From positions 39,206,425 through 39,270,424 of the forward strand of contig CM076266.1 in the NCBI GenBank assembly GCA_038380795.1: a DNA stretch of 64,000 bases, given 5' to 3'. The DNA is from Pyrocephalus nanus. Its lineage: Eukaryota; Chordata; Aves; Passeriformes; Tyrannidae. The translations under genes were made by a program, and so were the position numbers. The notes beneath the pieces were generated by a model, which searched no databases, was not told the origin of the DNA, and saw only the letters and a program-made list of their open reading frames with translations. This document shows, in pieces, positions 13,477 through 25,700 of the stretch (within the stretch, counting starts at the first letter, position 1; each line of letters opens with the position of its first letter).

Positions 13477-13707
13477 GCTTTAACTGATTCCTCAAGATGT
13501 TTGCAAAAGCAACAAAGAATTTTGTGAGAGAAACTGACAGTGGAGGTGACTTGATCCCTGTGTCCCACTTGAACGCCTCAGACAAGCTACAGCTTTTGAG
13601 CTTAGTTACGAAGAGGAGGAAATTCTGGTGCTGGCAGAAGCCCAAGTATCATTTCTTGACAGTCACCCTGAGTGATGTGCTTACTGAAGACAAACCGATA
13701 AAACCAG
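13477..13707 (+). CDS. GSDME: GSDME exon 2 (start codon, residues 1-70 plus first base of codon 71)
   Basis: The acceptor is TTCTTTCAG ending at 13476 and the donor is GTAAAG at 13708. Twenty untranslated bases precede the ATG at 13497, followed by 211 coding bases. The product begins MFAKATKNF and contains the conserved run [11 protein letters not shown] and the aromatic motif FWCWQKPKY of the gasdermin pore domain. Length and end phase equal those of the human exon. Confidence 0.97.
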
Positions 13708-16700
13708 GTAAAGCCATACTCGGTCAGCATTATTACTGCAGATAAAAAGAATACAAACCCTAATCTGTTTTGTTATTATTCTCAATCATGTTACTAGAGG
13801 GCTCCTTTCAGAGGAATGCTCTGAAGTGTTCTCCATCTGTGGAAATGAGATGAATGCCTCTTTTCTCACTTGACTATTCATTTAACTAAAACGGGTAATT
13901 ATAAATGTTTGTTAAAAAAAAAAGGTTTGCCTGTGTAGACTACTGCAATTGAGTGATGAAGATTGTCAGTCCTACTGTTTAATAACAATGTTGTCTGCAG
14001 TCACAGGAACTCCTGTATAATATTTTTGGCTGGTTCCAGTATGTGATAGTGTTAAACTGTACTGTGCTCCAAGTCAAAAAGCAGTGAATAGACAGTGTCT
14101 TGATGGTGACAGTAGCCCAGAGGGTGCTTGCCCAGGCCAGGCCAGGCCAAGCAAGTTTTACCACTGCTTCCTTTCATCCTGCACAGTCTGTTAAAAATGG
14201 TTGACCCTTGTACTTCTTTCTTCGTTCAACTACAGCATCCAGGTTTTAGGATTAACAGGATGGAATCCCGTATTTCTGTATGTGTCACAATTCCATACAG
14301 GAAAATAAATAAGTCTCTAAGTTAAGGTATTAGCTTGGAAGATTAGCTGATTTTGAGTCAGTTCTTTGGTTTATAGGTATATAAGATTCAGAGCTGTTTT
14401 AAAACAGTTAGATGCTTCAATTGGTTTTCAGTGAGCTTTGGGACAGCTCTGTAAGGAGATGTGCTGAGATAATGCCAAAATGCTAACCCTGTTGTACAAG
14501 TGGGTCTGCTTTGTAGCTGAAATGAGTTTCAATCCTTCTTTATAAATCTTCCGTAGCATTCGAGCTCAGTATTTCAGTCACCTTATGTATTCCTAAAATG
14601 GCAAAAATATAAAAGATAGCAGAGCAAAGATGATGAAAGCGTGAAGGAAGCAGAAATAACAGTTGTAGAGCTGTAAATTTCATTATTTAGCTTTCAATGC
14701 TGTTCCTTGCCTTCACTAACTTGTCATATTTTCTCTAAGTGTCTGTTGTTCCAATCACTTCAGGACCGTTTCAGTACTTCCCTTCACAGGTAGAAATGAC
14801 TTTTATTGCTTTCCTAGTGATTGTGGAGTCTGACTTTGCAAAATATATGGGGAAGTTTGAAGACTTTGTTCAAGGAAGTATTGAAGCATCATTTGTAAAG
14901 ATCAGGCTGGGAGCTGGAGGGAAGGGCTATGTGGAAAACGAGTCCTCATTTGGAAACCTGAGGAAGCAGGAGATTGACTTGCAGCAGCTTATGAAAGACG
15001 TCAAGGACAGGTATGTTTCTAACGTGGGCATCGCAATGGCCAGGAAAGCTTAGAGCTGAAAAGACTTGGGCCAGCTACAGTCACTGAGCAGTCGGTTTTA
15101 TGATGTTGCTGTAGTTTGAAAATTGTTTTTATTGTAAGCTCTCATATTCAGGGCATCAGTCATATATACAAAAACAAAATTTTCCGTAGTTTGAAATCTT
15201 GATGATCGAACTTTTCCCTTTCATTTTAAAAATATGTCTCTGTGATTTCATTTTATGTATGTGCATGAATACATTACCTACCCCCTTCTTTGGATGACTG
15301 TACTGAGGTAAGAGTCTGCAAAAAAATGCATTAGTTTCTCTGTGTTACTGGAGCAAATGCTGTGGAAACTGAATTCTGAACTACTAATATTCTTGTAAGC
15401 AGGCTTTGTAATTGTGTATGTGTGTGCAAGCAACTGCACTAGAAAATTGGATTATTTGAAGTTGGAGTAGCAAAGGTGAGCGAGCATGGTCAACACGTGT
15501 TCTACTAGTTGAAAAAAATACAGGTCCAGGTCTATTGCTTCCTGTTATATGCTGTATTAACTGAGGGAAATCATATTCTGTATTTTTCAAGAGAGACAAC
15601 ATTTCCTCACTTTCTGTTCTACTCTGAAATTGGATTTATTTAATGTTGCAATAAGACACTCGTGGACTGAAGTCTACTTGGCAAACAGCTGACAAGTCAG
15701 GGGTCTACTCTGTGTTGCAGGTCCTGACTCATGGGAGATGAGGGTGGCTTGGTTGTGACAGCATTGTACTCTAGATCTGCAGCAGGGGGTGTAATGCAAT
15801 TTAATAACCTTTGCTGATGCTGTGAAGATAAAGATGATAGCTTTTTTTATCAGTGCAGAAGTTGTCAGAAGCAGTGTAAATTTGCTTTAAATACACTGAT
15901 GTTCTAAGAATAATCAATTCTCCATTTTCATGGGAACAAATGGCTGGTGTTCTTTGTATTATGAGCATTCACAAAGCAACAGATTTATTCTAATAAGGCA
16001 CCTTGCTCTCTTTGTACTAAACGCCTTACTAAAAGCAGAAAATAGTGGGCTAAATGTGTGTACCGAGTCTGTAAAATTAATATGCATCTAATATCAGGAA
16101 AATAGTGTCAGTCAAGATTTAGAATCTTGTTTCTAGCACTAGAAAAAGTCCTACAGAGAAACAAACTAGAGCGACTTTGATTTAGATCAGAAAGCTTTTA
16201 GTTTTCTGAAGTAATTTACCTGCTTTGTTCACACAGAGAATCCTCCCGTAGCGAAGCAGCACATCTTGGGTTATAATCCTGAGTGTAACTAAATACTGAG
16301 AAATATATTATCTTCTTTGAGTAAATTAGTAGCTCTACACCAATCAATATGTAACTGTAAATAAGGCTGATGTGTGTGCCACTTAATGCAAGGAACTAGT
16401 TCTCAATTCAAAGGCAAGACGCTCATAGCTTATTAAAGCTTATGATGCACAGTGTATAACTGATACCAAGTCAGTCTGCCTTCTGCCAGGTCACTGAAAA
16501 TGATGAGGATAGCAGAATTCGTGGGTTTTTTTTCTCTAGTGTAATGCAGAGGCTCACTGGAAATGGTGGAAATGCCTTACAGATGAAATTCTGCTTACTT
16601 CTTTATAAATATTCTATGGTTTATAATTGATTGTGTCCAAACTTCAAGCTTTCATCTCGTTCGTGGAGCACTTTGTGGAATTCAGGAATTGTGTTGCCTA

Positions 16701-19700
16701 CAGGTTAGTGATTTTTGGATGCAAAATGTTATGGCACTGAGAGGATGTTTACCTGTCAGTCCTTGTGAAATGAGCATCAGCAAACTGTTCTTGATGTCAT
16801 TAAATGACACGTGGTGCTTGTGCTTGTTTGATCAATTATTGCTTTTTTATTATTTCTACATATGTAGCCCAATCAAGTTGCATTTTAAAAATGTTCTTGT
16901 ATTAGGCTGATTAAGTCACAGTTGCAGATAAATAGCAGAAAACTCTAAAAGTCAAAGCCGGTATGCCTTTTAAACTAAGGCATGTGAGCCTTCCGAGTTC
17001 AGCAAGCTGGAAGTGCTAGTGGCAGCTAATCGGTTTCCCGTCACTTCTTAGGTGAACCTTCTGAAGGAGAATCCTACTGAGCTTTTAATTAGATTCCAGA
17101 AGCTGCAATGGCTCCTTCTTCTGAAAAGGGATGACAGCTGAGGGATGTGGAATGAGATCCTTCCTGGTTTGCAGAAGCAGTGACATTGTAAACACAGAAC
17201 ACATAATATGCAATATTAAAATAAAGTTAAGCTATTTGTAGGTATATAAACTTGGCATATTTCATTTTACATTATTCTTGCTTATGTATTACATTGTGCT
17301 TGCTAGTTCACACAGTACTGTAACATACCGATTTTGGGTCAGAATCCTGTGCCTTTAACTCAGTTGGGTTGCTGTGGATTTGAAAGTATATTCCATCCTC
17401 TATTTTAAGGCATTCAGTACTGTCTGCCATAGGATACTCGTAGAGAAGTTGATGAAGTATGGGCTGTATGAGCATACAGTAAGGTGGATTGAAAACTGGC
17501 TGAAGGGCTGGACTCAGAACTTGTTTATCAGTGGTACAAAGTCTAGTTGGAGACCAGTGACTAATTACGTACCCCAGGGGACGATGCTGCGTCCAGTCCT
17601 GTTGAACATCTTCGTTAATCGTCTGGGTAATGGGGTCAAGGAGTGTACCCTCAGCAAATTTGCTGATGACACAGAAGTGGGTGAGTGGCTGATAACACCT
17701 GGAGGGTCATTCTGCCACGCACAGGGACCTGGACAGGCTGGTCTGGTGGGAGCCTCATGCGATTCAATGAAGGGAAGTGCAAAGTGCTGCACGTGGCACA
17801 ATGCCAGGCATTGGTACATGCTGGGGGCTGGCCAGCTGGAAAGCAGCTTTGTGGAAAAGATGCTGGGGATCCTGGTGGACATCAAGTTGGATGTGAGCCA
17901 GCAATGTGTGCCTGCTGCAAAGAAAGCCAGTGGTATCCTGGACTGCATGAGGAGGAATATTGCCAGCAGGTTTGGGGGAGGTGATCCTTCCCTCTCTGCT
18001 CAGCACTGTTGAGGCCAAACCTTGAGTACTGTGTAGAGTTTCCTACTACAAGGGAAAGATGGACATACTGGAGAGAGTTCAGTGAGGGCCACCACGGGGA
18101 TGAAAACAGCTGGAACATTTCACATTTGTAGAAGGGCTGAGAGAGATGGGACTGCTAAGCCTGAAGAAGAGGAAGCTTGGGCTAGGAGGGAATCTTATTA
18201 ACGTATATAAACACCTGAAGGACAGTCAGGCTCTTTTCAGTGGTGCCCAGAGACCAAGCAGGAGGCAATAGGCACGATCTGAAACACAGGAGGCTCTGTC
18301 TGAACATCAGGAAAGACTTTTTCACTGTAACAGTAACTGAGGATTGGCACAGGTTGCCCAGGGAGGCTGTGGAGTTTCCCTCCTTGGAGACATGATCCTA
18401 GGCAGACTGCTCTAGGTGGCCCTGCTTAAGCAGGGGGTTGAACCAGACCAACCTCAGCCATTCTGTATTCTTCCCTCCAGGAAAAAGGATTATGAGGAGG
18501 TTATGACCTCAGTAGTTCTCATGGAGTAACAAATTTGCTTGCTTGTTTTTACCACTAAAAGTCATGTGAGGCGATTGAAAGAGAATTCTGAGGCAACAGT
18601 GACGGCAGAAATAGGACCAAGAAATAGGACCAGCAGCCAGTCACTTCACATCAGCTGCAGAAAAAATTGCCTGTCACTCTTTCATCATACCATGTGAATG
18701 ATTCCTAACTCTGTGATTAGCATATTAGGAAAACGGTGTGTTATTAGCAGCATACTCTGGCGTAGTTGAAAGATACTTTTACATTATTGCATATTTCACT
18801 GTATTTGGATCAGTTTTTGCCCACTCTGAGACAAAAATAAGTGTCTGTTCTTAATCCGAGTACAGCGGAGATTCAGACCATTTTGTTATTTATTAAACCT
18901 CCTTGAGCATTTATGAGTGGTGAGAAAACCATTCACCAAAGGTGCTACATGGTAATATGAAGTCACAGAATGTTTTGAGACAGGATTGAATAAAAGCAAT
19001 TGTGTGTGTCTGTGATTTAGAACATAAGGAGCATGCCTTATAAGGAGACAGGAGAAATAATAAGGAGAAAATAGAGGAACTACCTGTCTCTTGCAGTCTG
19101 AGAAGTCTCTGGTATTCTTGGGGAAGATGTTCTATGAAGTAATTGTCAGGTTATTGTGTAGGGCAAATAGTGAAATGCTATCAATAAGCTGACTATTTCA
19201 GATGCCGTGTTCTGTAAGAAGTAGGTCAGAGAGATTATATTTTAAATGGATTAACAAAAGAAATATTATGCCATCTGTGTTTGGTGGAAAGTGGCAGAGT
19301 GAGGTCTGGTGGATTTTACTCCATGGCATTCATCTGGATGTCTCTATTAGAGCAGGATCAAAGCTGGGTGAAGGCTCTCGCTGTGCAGCAAGCAGCATTT
19401 GTATGGAAGACATCAGACTATTGCACATAATAAATACAGTGGAGAAGAAGCTGTGAGTGTGAGCTGCCCATGTCTCTACAGCCAGGAAAGGACTTGTGCT
19501 GAGGTGACCTTGCCCCCAGTGCAGGACTGAAAAGATTTCTCACTCATGAGTGGTTTGGATTAGTGAAAATCTGTGCAGGCTGGTAGCAGTGCTGAGTCCA
19601 GTGTGAGGATGGAGAGTGCTCACAGCAGTAACAGTCTTGGTATTTGTAGTAAATTGGCAAGCTTCTTGCTTTGAAGATTCCTGGGTGGATTACTGAGAAG

Positions 19701-22700
19701 ACTAGGCAGGATTTGATAGAAAAATAGTCCTAAGGCCTGTGCTTTGTGGACAATTCAGTCAAATTCTGTGCCTAAAGGAAAGACCCTCAGTCTCAGCATT
19801 GAGGTTCAGACCAGGTTCCTGCTCTCTGCTTTAACCACGAGAGCCTGCTATATTGCCAGGTGTTGTCTGTTTTCTCTTTATTTGGTTTCTGCCTTTCTCC
19901 CTTCTTTTCTGCCTTCATTATGCAGAAAATTGCCTTTGTGCTTCTGTTGTCCACTGCTTTTCTCACATAAGAAGAAAAAAGTCAAATGAAGGTGAAGAAA
20001 GTCTTTGCATTAAAGGAGAATGGAAGTGTTTAATCCAGTTAAGTGGGGAGTGAGACCAAAACTCAGAGAGATTATTTTCTGTACATGTTTAACCTATAGA
20101 GCTTCCAGCGTAGTAAACCGTTGACCCTAGGAAGATCATTTAAGCAGAACAAACAATTAAGCAAAACCCCATAATCCTTTTAAATGATCTTTATTTATAC
20201 AGGCTCATACTCTGTGCGTTGATAATGGGACTGAGCAACCCAAAATTTCATTGTATTTTATGCAGTGTTACTTTGGAGTGCTTCAGCTCAGGAGTACAGT
20301 GATGTAGGACAGGTGGCACAGGGTTGGTGAGGGCTCCTGTGCAGTAGACAGTGGAAGAGATGGTAAGAGCGATGGTTGTAGAACAGAAATAGAAGCTCTA
20401 AAGCATGACCTGTAACATAAAAAAAATGCAATGCAGTTCACGTGCCTGCATGCATGTATAACTCGTATTATTCGGTGTTATGTTAGCAAGTAAGTTGAGC
20501 TCTTGCAAAAATGCAGTCACAGGTTGTGCCCATTGCCCTGCGGTACTTGAAGCCCTGCTCTGATTGTCAAACTTTAACCCTGTTGCTTTTTGCTCTTGAT
20601 GACTGCTTTCAAAGATAATTTAGATAAGATGGGTATTTGCTTACCTCATGTCATCTCCTTCTTGAGTCACTGAGAAGAGCAGAATGTTTTGCCTTCAACA
20701 GGTGTGCCCCACTAATAACTCGTGATGTGCCCACACGCAACCCTAGAGTCTGTTTTATGATAGAAAGTCTAGAGGAGAATATTTAGCTATGCTGCCCTAG
20801 AAAAAAAGGTGTTTGTAGCTGTGGGTAAGGGTATGTGTTTTAAAGCTCTGAACTGAGTACTCACTGAACTTTCGGGCAGAGGAGAGCATTTCTGATGGCT
20901 TTGCAATTGGACACATCCCACTGAAGTCACTCGAGCCTTGGGACTGAGGCAGTGGCCATGTGTGTGCCACACATGCACCTCTGTGTGGAGGACCCCAGTC
21001 ACCTTTGAGGTGGGAGTGCTGCATCAGGGGCCAAGCAGCAAGCTCTGTGCCCTTGAGCACTGATGTTACTCTGTAGCCTCTAGTGCTGTGGCAACTCCTC
21101 CAGCACTGTCTCCTAAATTTGCTCACTGTGCCTCTTTGCAAGTTAAGCTTTGTCTTCTGACTCTTCCACTGCTGCTCAGCTGTTAGTTCTGCATCTGGAC
21201 CTCAGAGCCAGGAGTGTGACAGGGTCTAGGACAGTCCTGCCTCAGGCAGAATACTGTAGAAGCAGATGGAAGAAAAAGTCTCTCAAATTATTTTGTAATT
21301 TATTTGTATAGAGTTAGGTCATATTCTGTATGCTTCTTTTATTGACATCCATTCAGAAATAGCAAGTCTCTATTTAATCTGTATTTTTCTACCTTAGATT
21401 GTTTGGGGTTTTTTTCTCTTTAAATATTGGGGATATCCAGCAAGTTTGTCATCCTCTAAAACCAGCAAAAAAAATACATACACCCCCCCCCAAATTGCTC
21501 TATGATTCTTCATTGTATTTTTCCCCATGTTGCTTCCTAGGTCAGATATTAAAATTGCAAGGTCTTAGTGCACTGATTTGTATTTTTGAGATGCTTATCA
21601 CACCACTTCAGAAACATAAATAATTATTGTGAAGTATATGATAAGCTTGATGGTTTGTTATTGTGATAACTAATGGCTCTGGTTTGGCAGACGCTTCTGA
21701 GAGCAGTGATGTTTGTGATTGCTTGACATTTCTTCAATCTTTGCCTAATCCAAAGGCTCATTGCATTCCAAGCATAAAGCATGGCTTTGCACCAAAAGAA
21801 AAGAAGAGTTATATTAATAATCTGAGGAATGTTTGGGGATGCTTTTCTAGGGACTGCTGCATTGCTTCAGAGGTATTTTCTTTCCCTTGTTTAAACAATC
21901 AACTTTAAGGTTTTCAGACAGTTCATTCCAGCTGATTGAACTTTCATATAAGCATGTAACTCTCCAAAGATCAAAAACTGCCTGAGGATATTTTTAATTC
22001 AATAAAAACCCAAGCTGACTTCAGACTTACACAGACTGCATAAATTCAAAACTCCAGAATCTAATAAATCTAAAACTTTTTAATTAAAAGTGGAGATATC
22101 GTGATTTAAATGGAGTCAGACATGTCTTTCTGTCACATTTTTGGGGAATTGCCATTTAGCTCCATGACTAGCCATTTACAGTAAAAGGGAGGCAAAGAGT
22201 CTGAATCACTTGAGCCAAGGATAGCAGTCCTTTTATCTTCCAGCTGTCTTGCTGCACTTATCTGTTCACAGAAAATATGACATCTCATCTGAGGACCTCC
22301 AGTGAGTATTTTGCGAAAGTATAATGTAATTGACACATTTTAATCAATTAAATACATTTAAGAAGTTGCTTTAAGTGCTACCAAAAATCTATTAACACCC
22401 CAAAAGACAAGGTAGAAGATTTTGTGACCTTTTCTTAGAAAATAAACCTGCTGTATTGTTTCTGGGAATACACTTTCTGTCTCCTGCTCATTCTAAGAAG
22501 AGCCTAAGGTTAGAACTGTTTCCAGCAACATTTAAACACGTGCTGAATTACATTGTTCAGTAGGAATGGCTTGTACAGTTGGGGCCTGGGCTAAAGATTC
22601 AAGGTCCCTCCCACAGTTAGTTTTATTTTTGACTGTGACAGTCGTGGTCACTAATTTTGAATTTTGAGTCTATACACAGGATTTTGTAGCAGGTGTTTTT

Positions 22701-25700
22701 TTTTCAGTGATCTTCAGTCTTAAAAACCATGAAATCTTGTGTTTTCTCATCCAGCCCTTGGAAGTACTTGGTCAGTGCAATCCCACTCAGCCCATTCAGG
22801 GTTGAAGTGAGTACTGAAAGAGATTGTAGCAAGCAGTGAGGTTTGGCATTAAGGTGTTGCTCTCTTAGAGTGGCATCCCCTGCTATGGCCATGATAATGG
22901 GACCTGCCCTAGAATACAGATATTTACTGCTACCAAATAACAAAAGAGGACATAATTTTGAGGAGACGGCTCATACGGAAACCATTGTTGTTTTTACAAT
23001 AAAATCTTCTTCAAGCAATTAAAATATTTTTCTCACAATTCTAGCATTTATGTTGTTAATGGTGTCTTTTCTTTTTCAGAACAATAGATCTAAGCAGTAG
23101 TTTACTGCAACAAGTAATAGAAAGAAAACGTGAAGTGCTGTGCATCTTGAGAGAAAAGATAATAACAACTCAGAGGTGTACAATATTTGAACATGTCCAG
23201 ACAGAAGAAAAAGTCAGTGGTGTGATGGGATGCACTGCAAAAACAGTAAAGGTAAATGTTGTTAAAACTCTGCAAGGAATGGAACATTTGTAGATTATCT
23301 GAGAAGAAATTTTTGTTTCTCCAGATAGGCTTCAGAGTATTTTTTTTACTTCTTTAACATGTTTAATTTGCTGTACTGCTTATTTGTGAAACTTCAGAAA
23401 GGCAAAATATTTTTTTCCGTTGCCTTTCTGGCAAAAGATGCCATCTTTTAGTGTCAATCTGGAATGTAGCTTCCATCAGTACTATCAAATTGTAATTTAG
23501 TTTCTATGTAGATTCCTGCCTACAGCAGAACATAAAGGAAATATATAGCAATTCATTGAAAGTTGAATAGAAAAATGCATTGCTGAAGCAAATTTATTTG
23601 AAAAGCCAAGTAATCATTCATCACAAATGGTTGCAGTGTCTACTGAGTTTTCGTATTTATTGGGAAGCTATTTGTTTTTGATCATGGGACTGGAGATTAA
23701 CTGCATTATGAGGATATCTCAAAAATTGCCTGTGAATTGTGAAGGAATTACCAAAGTCATAACATATGCTCATTCATTTTAAGGTTTTTTTCTAAAGGTA
23801 GAGATGAATCACTTCTGTGTACAGGCTGTCTCCAGTAGCAGAAATCTGGGAGTTGCAAGACAACCACCCTCTGTGCAAGTGCCACCTTCTGGGTAGTGCT
23901 CTCCAGCTGGGCAAAAAATACGTCAAGATAGAATTGGGCAGCGCAGGATACTGAAGTGGGTGCCCATTTCCTAGTGGCATGGTGTTTCACGTGTGGCAAA
24001 AACTGCATCTGGAACTCAACTTTATGCTGGGGCAGGGTAGCTGAGAGTTTGAGAGCTGCTCTTGGCATTGTGCTCTATCTTGCTCTTCATCTGGTTCCTT
24101 TTGCAGGTGCCAAATGTAACAGGCTTAAGTTAGACATCACGGAGAATAAAGCGCATTCTTTCTCTGTATTTTTCTCCTTAATTATGTATTTAAGCTATGC
24201 AATAGCTGAATCAGATAACTGGTGAATAAATCTGTCTTTTAGGTTTCAGTAAGTGAAAATGGAAGTATGGTGAAGGATTCTAGTGTGATTCTTGAAATTC
24301 CTCCTGCAACCACAATTGCCTATGGTGTAATTGAACTGTTTATAAAGCACAATGGCCAGTTTGGTAAGTGAAAGGCTCATTTTCTGTGGCACCCAGTTCA
24401 GCTGTGGACAAAGCTGTCTGTTGGGCAATGATTTTTCCATTTCCCTGTGCATGAAGGTGATGATGTTGTATGATCTTTTTTGCGTTGATAATTATTTGTG
24501 CTGGAAATGCTGCACTTCTGATTTAGTAATGCTTTTTGATTTGCTTGAATACATTTGAAACTCAGAATAACTTAGGTTTCAGAGGACCACAGGAGGTCAT
24601 CTAGCTTAAGCCCCAGCCAAATCAGGCCAACTTTTGAACTTAGATCTAGAGTCAGAGTTAAGATCAGATTGCTTGTTTACTCCAAAATTTTGATTATCTC
24701 TGGAGACGGAAACTCCATTGCTCCTCTAGGCAGCCTGTTATCATGTTTGACCACTATGGTGGTAGGTTTTTTTGTCCTTAATATGAGAATTTCCCTTTCT
24801 TCAATTTGTGTCTCTTGCTTTTTGTCTTGTCATCATACAGAGGAGTTGGCTCTGCCTTCTCTTCACACTTCCATTGGGTAGTTATAGAGAGCAGAAAGGT
24901 TCTCCCTTAGCAGTGCTTTCTCCAGGTTGGACAAACCCAGTCTCTCAGCCTCTCCTCATTTTTTATGTTCTTCAGCCCCCTGTGATCTTGGTGGCTGTTT
25001 TCCAGATTGCTCCAGTATGTGAATGTGGGGCTTGTACTGCAGAGTCCAAAACTGGGCACAACACTGAATACAGTCTCCCAAACTGAAAATTCAGTTTCTT
25101 CAATCTGCTAGTTACACTCTTGTCAGTACAGCCCAGGATGCAGCAAACTTCAATAACTGCAGGGGCATACTGCTTATTCTCTCAAATTTGTTGTCCAGGT
25201 CTTTTTCTACAATTTTGCTTCTAACTAGCTGACCCTTGGCTTATGCTGTTCCGTTCACCTGTTGACAGGAGAGTGACCTGAATGTAAATCAACAGCCAAC
25301 CAGGAATGTTTAGACAACAGTCGTGCTAAGAAAAGAATCATGCGTACAGGACTGGAATTTAAATTTTTCTAACTTACACTTTCATATACAGATTGCCCTC
25401 AGAATGCTTGCAGAAATGTCCTTGTCATGTTTTCTGGTCATGCTTTACTTATGTCAAGTCAAATATTTTTCAGGTTAAAAAAAAATGTTGAAATTGGCTT
25501 TGGGGGGTTGTAGCTCTGTTCTGCAGAATCACTTGGGTTTTTCTTTCTTGTCTATCCTTATTTAAACTCCCTGACCTAAAGGAGGCTTCAGAGGATATTA
25601 TGCAAGAAGAAAGGAAATCAGATGGACTGTGTAGAGCTGGAAGTTGGGAAGGACTCATGTGGAGAGAAACAGGAGATAGGTTGAAGAAATAATTCAAGTA

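Larger units (their letters stand above)
15011..23079 (+). other. GSDME: GSDME intron 3, 8.1 kb
   Basis: The longest GSDME intron. It holds the 1.1-kb CR1 copy at 17360-18472 and the inverted repeat at 20132-20191. No other exon, RNA gene or repeat recognised; open frames of up to 114 codons near 20800-21140 have no family resemblance. Confidence 0.75.
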
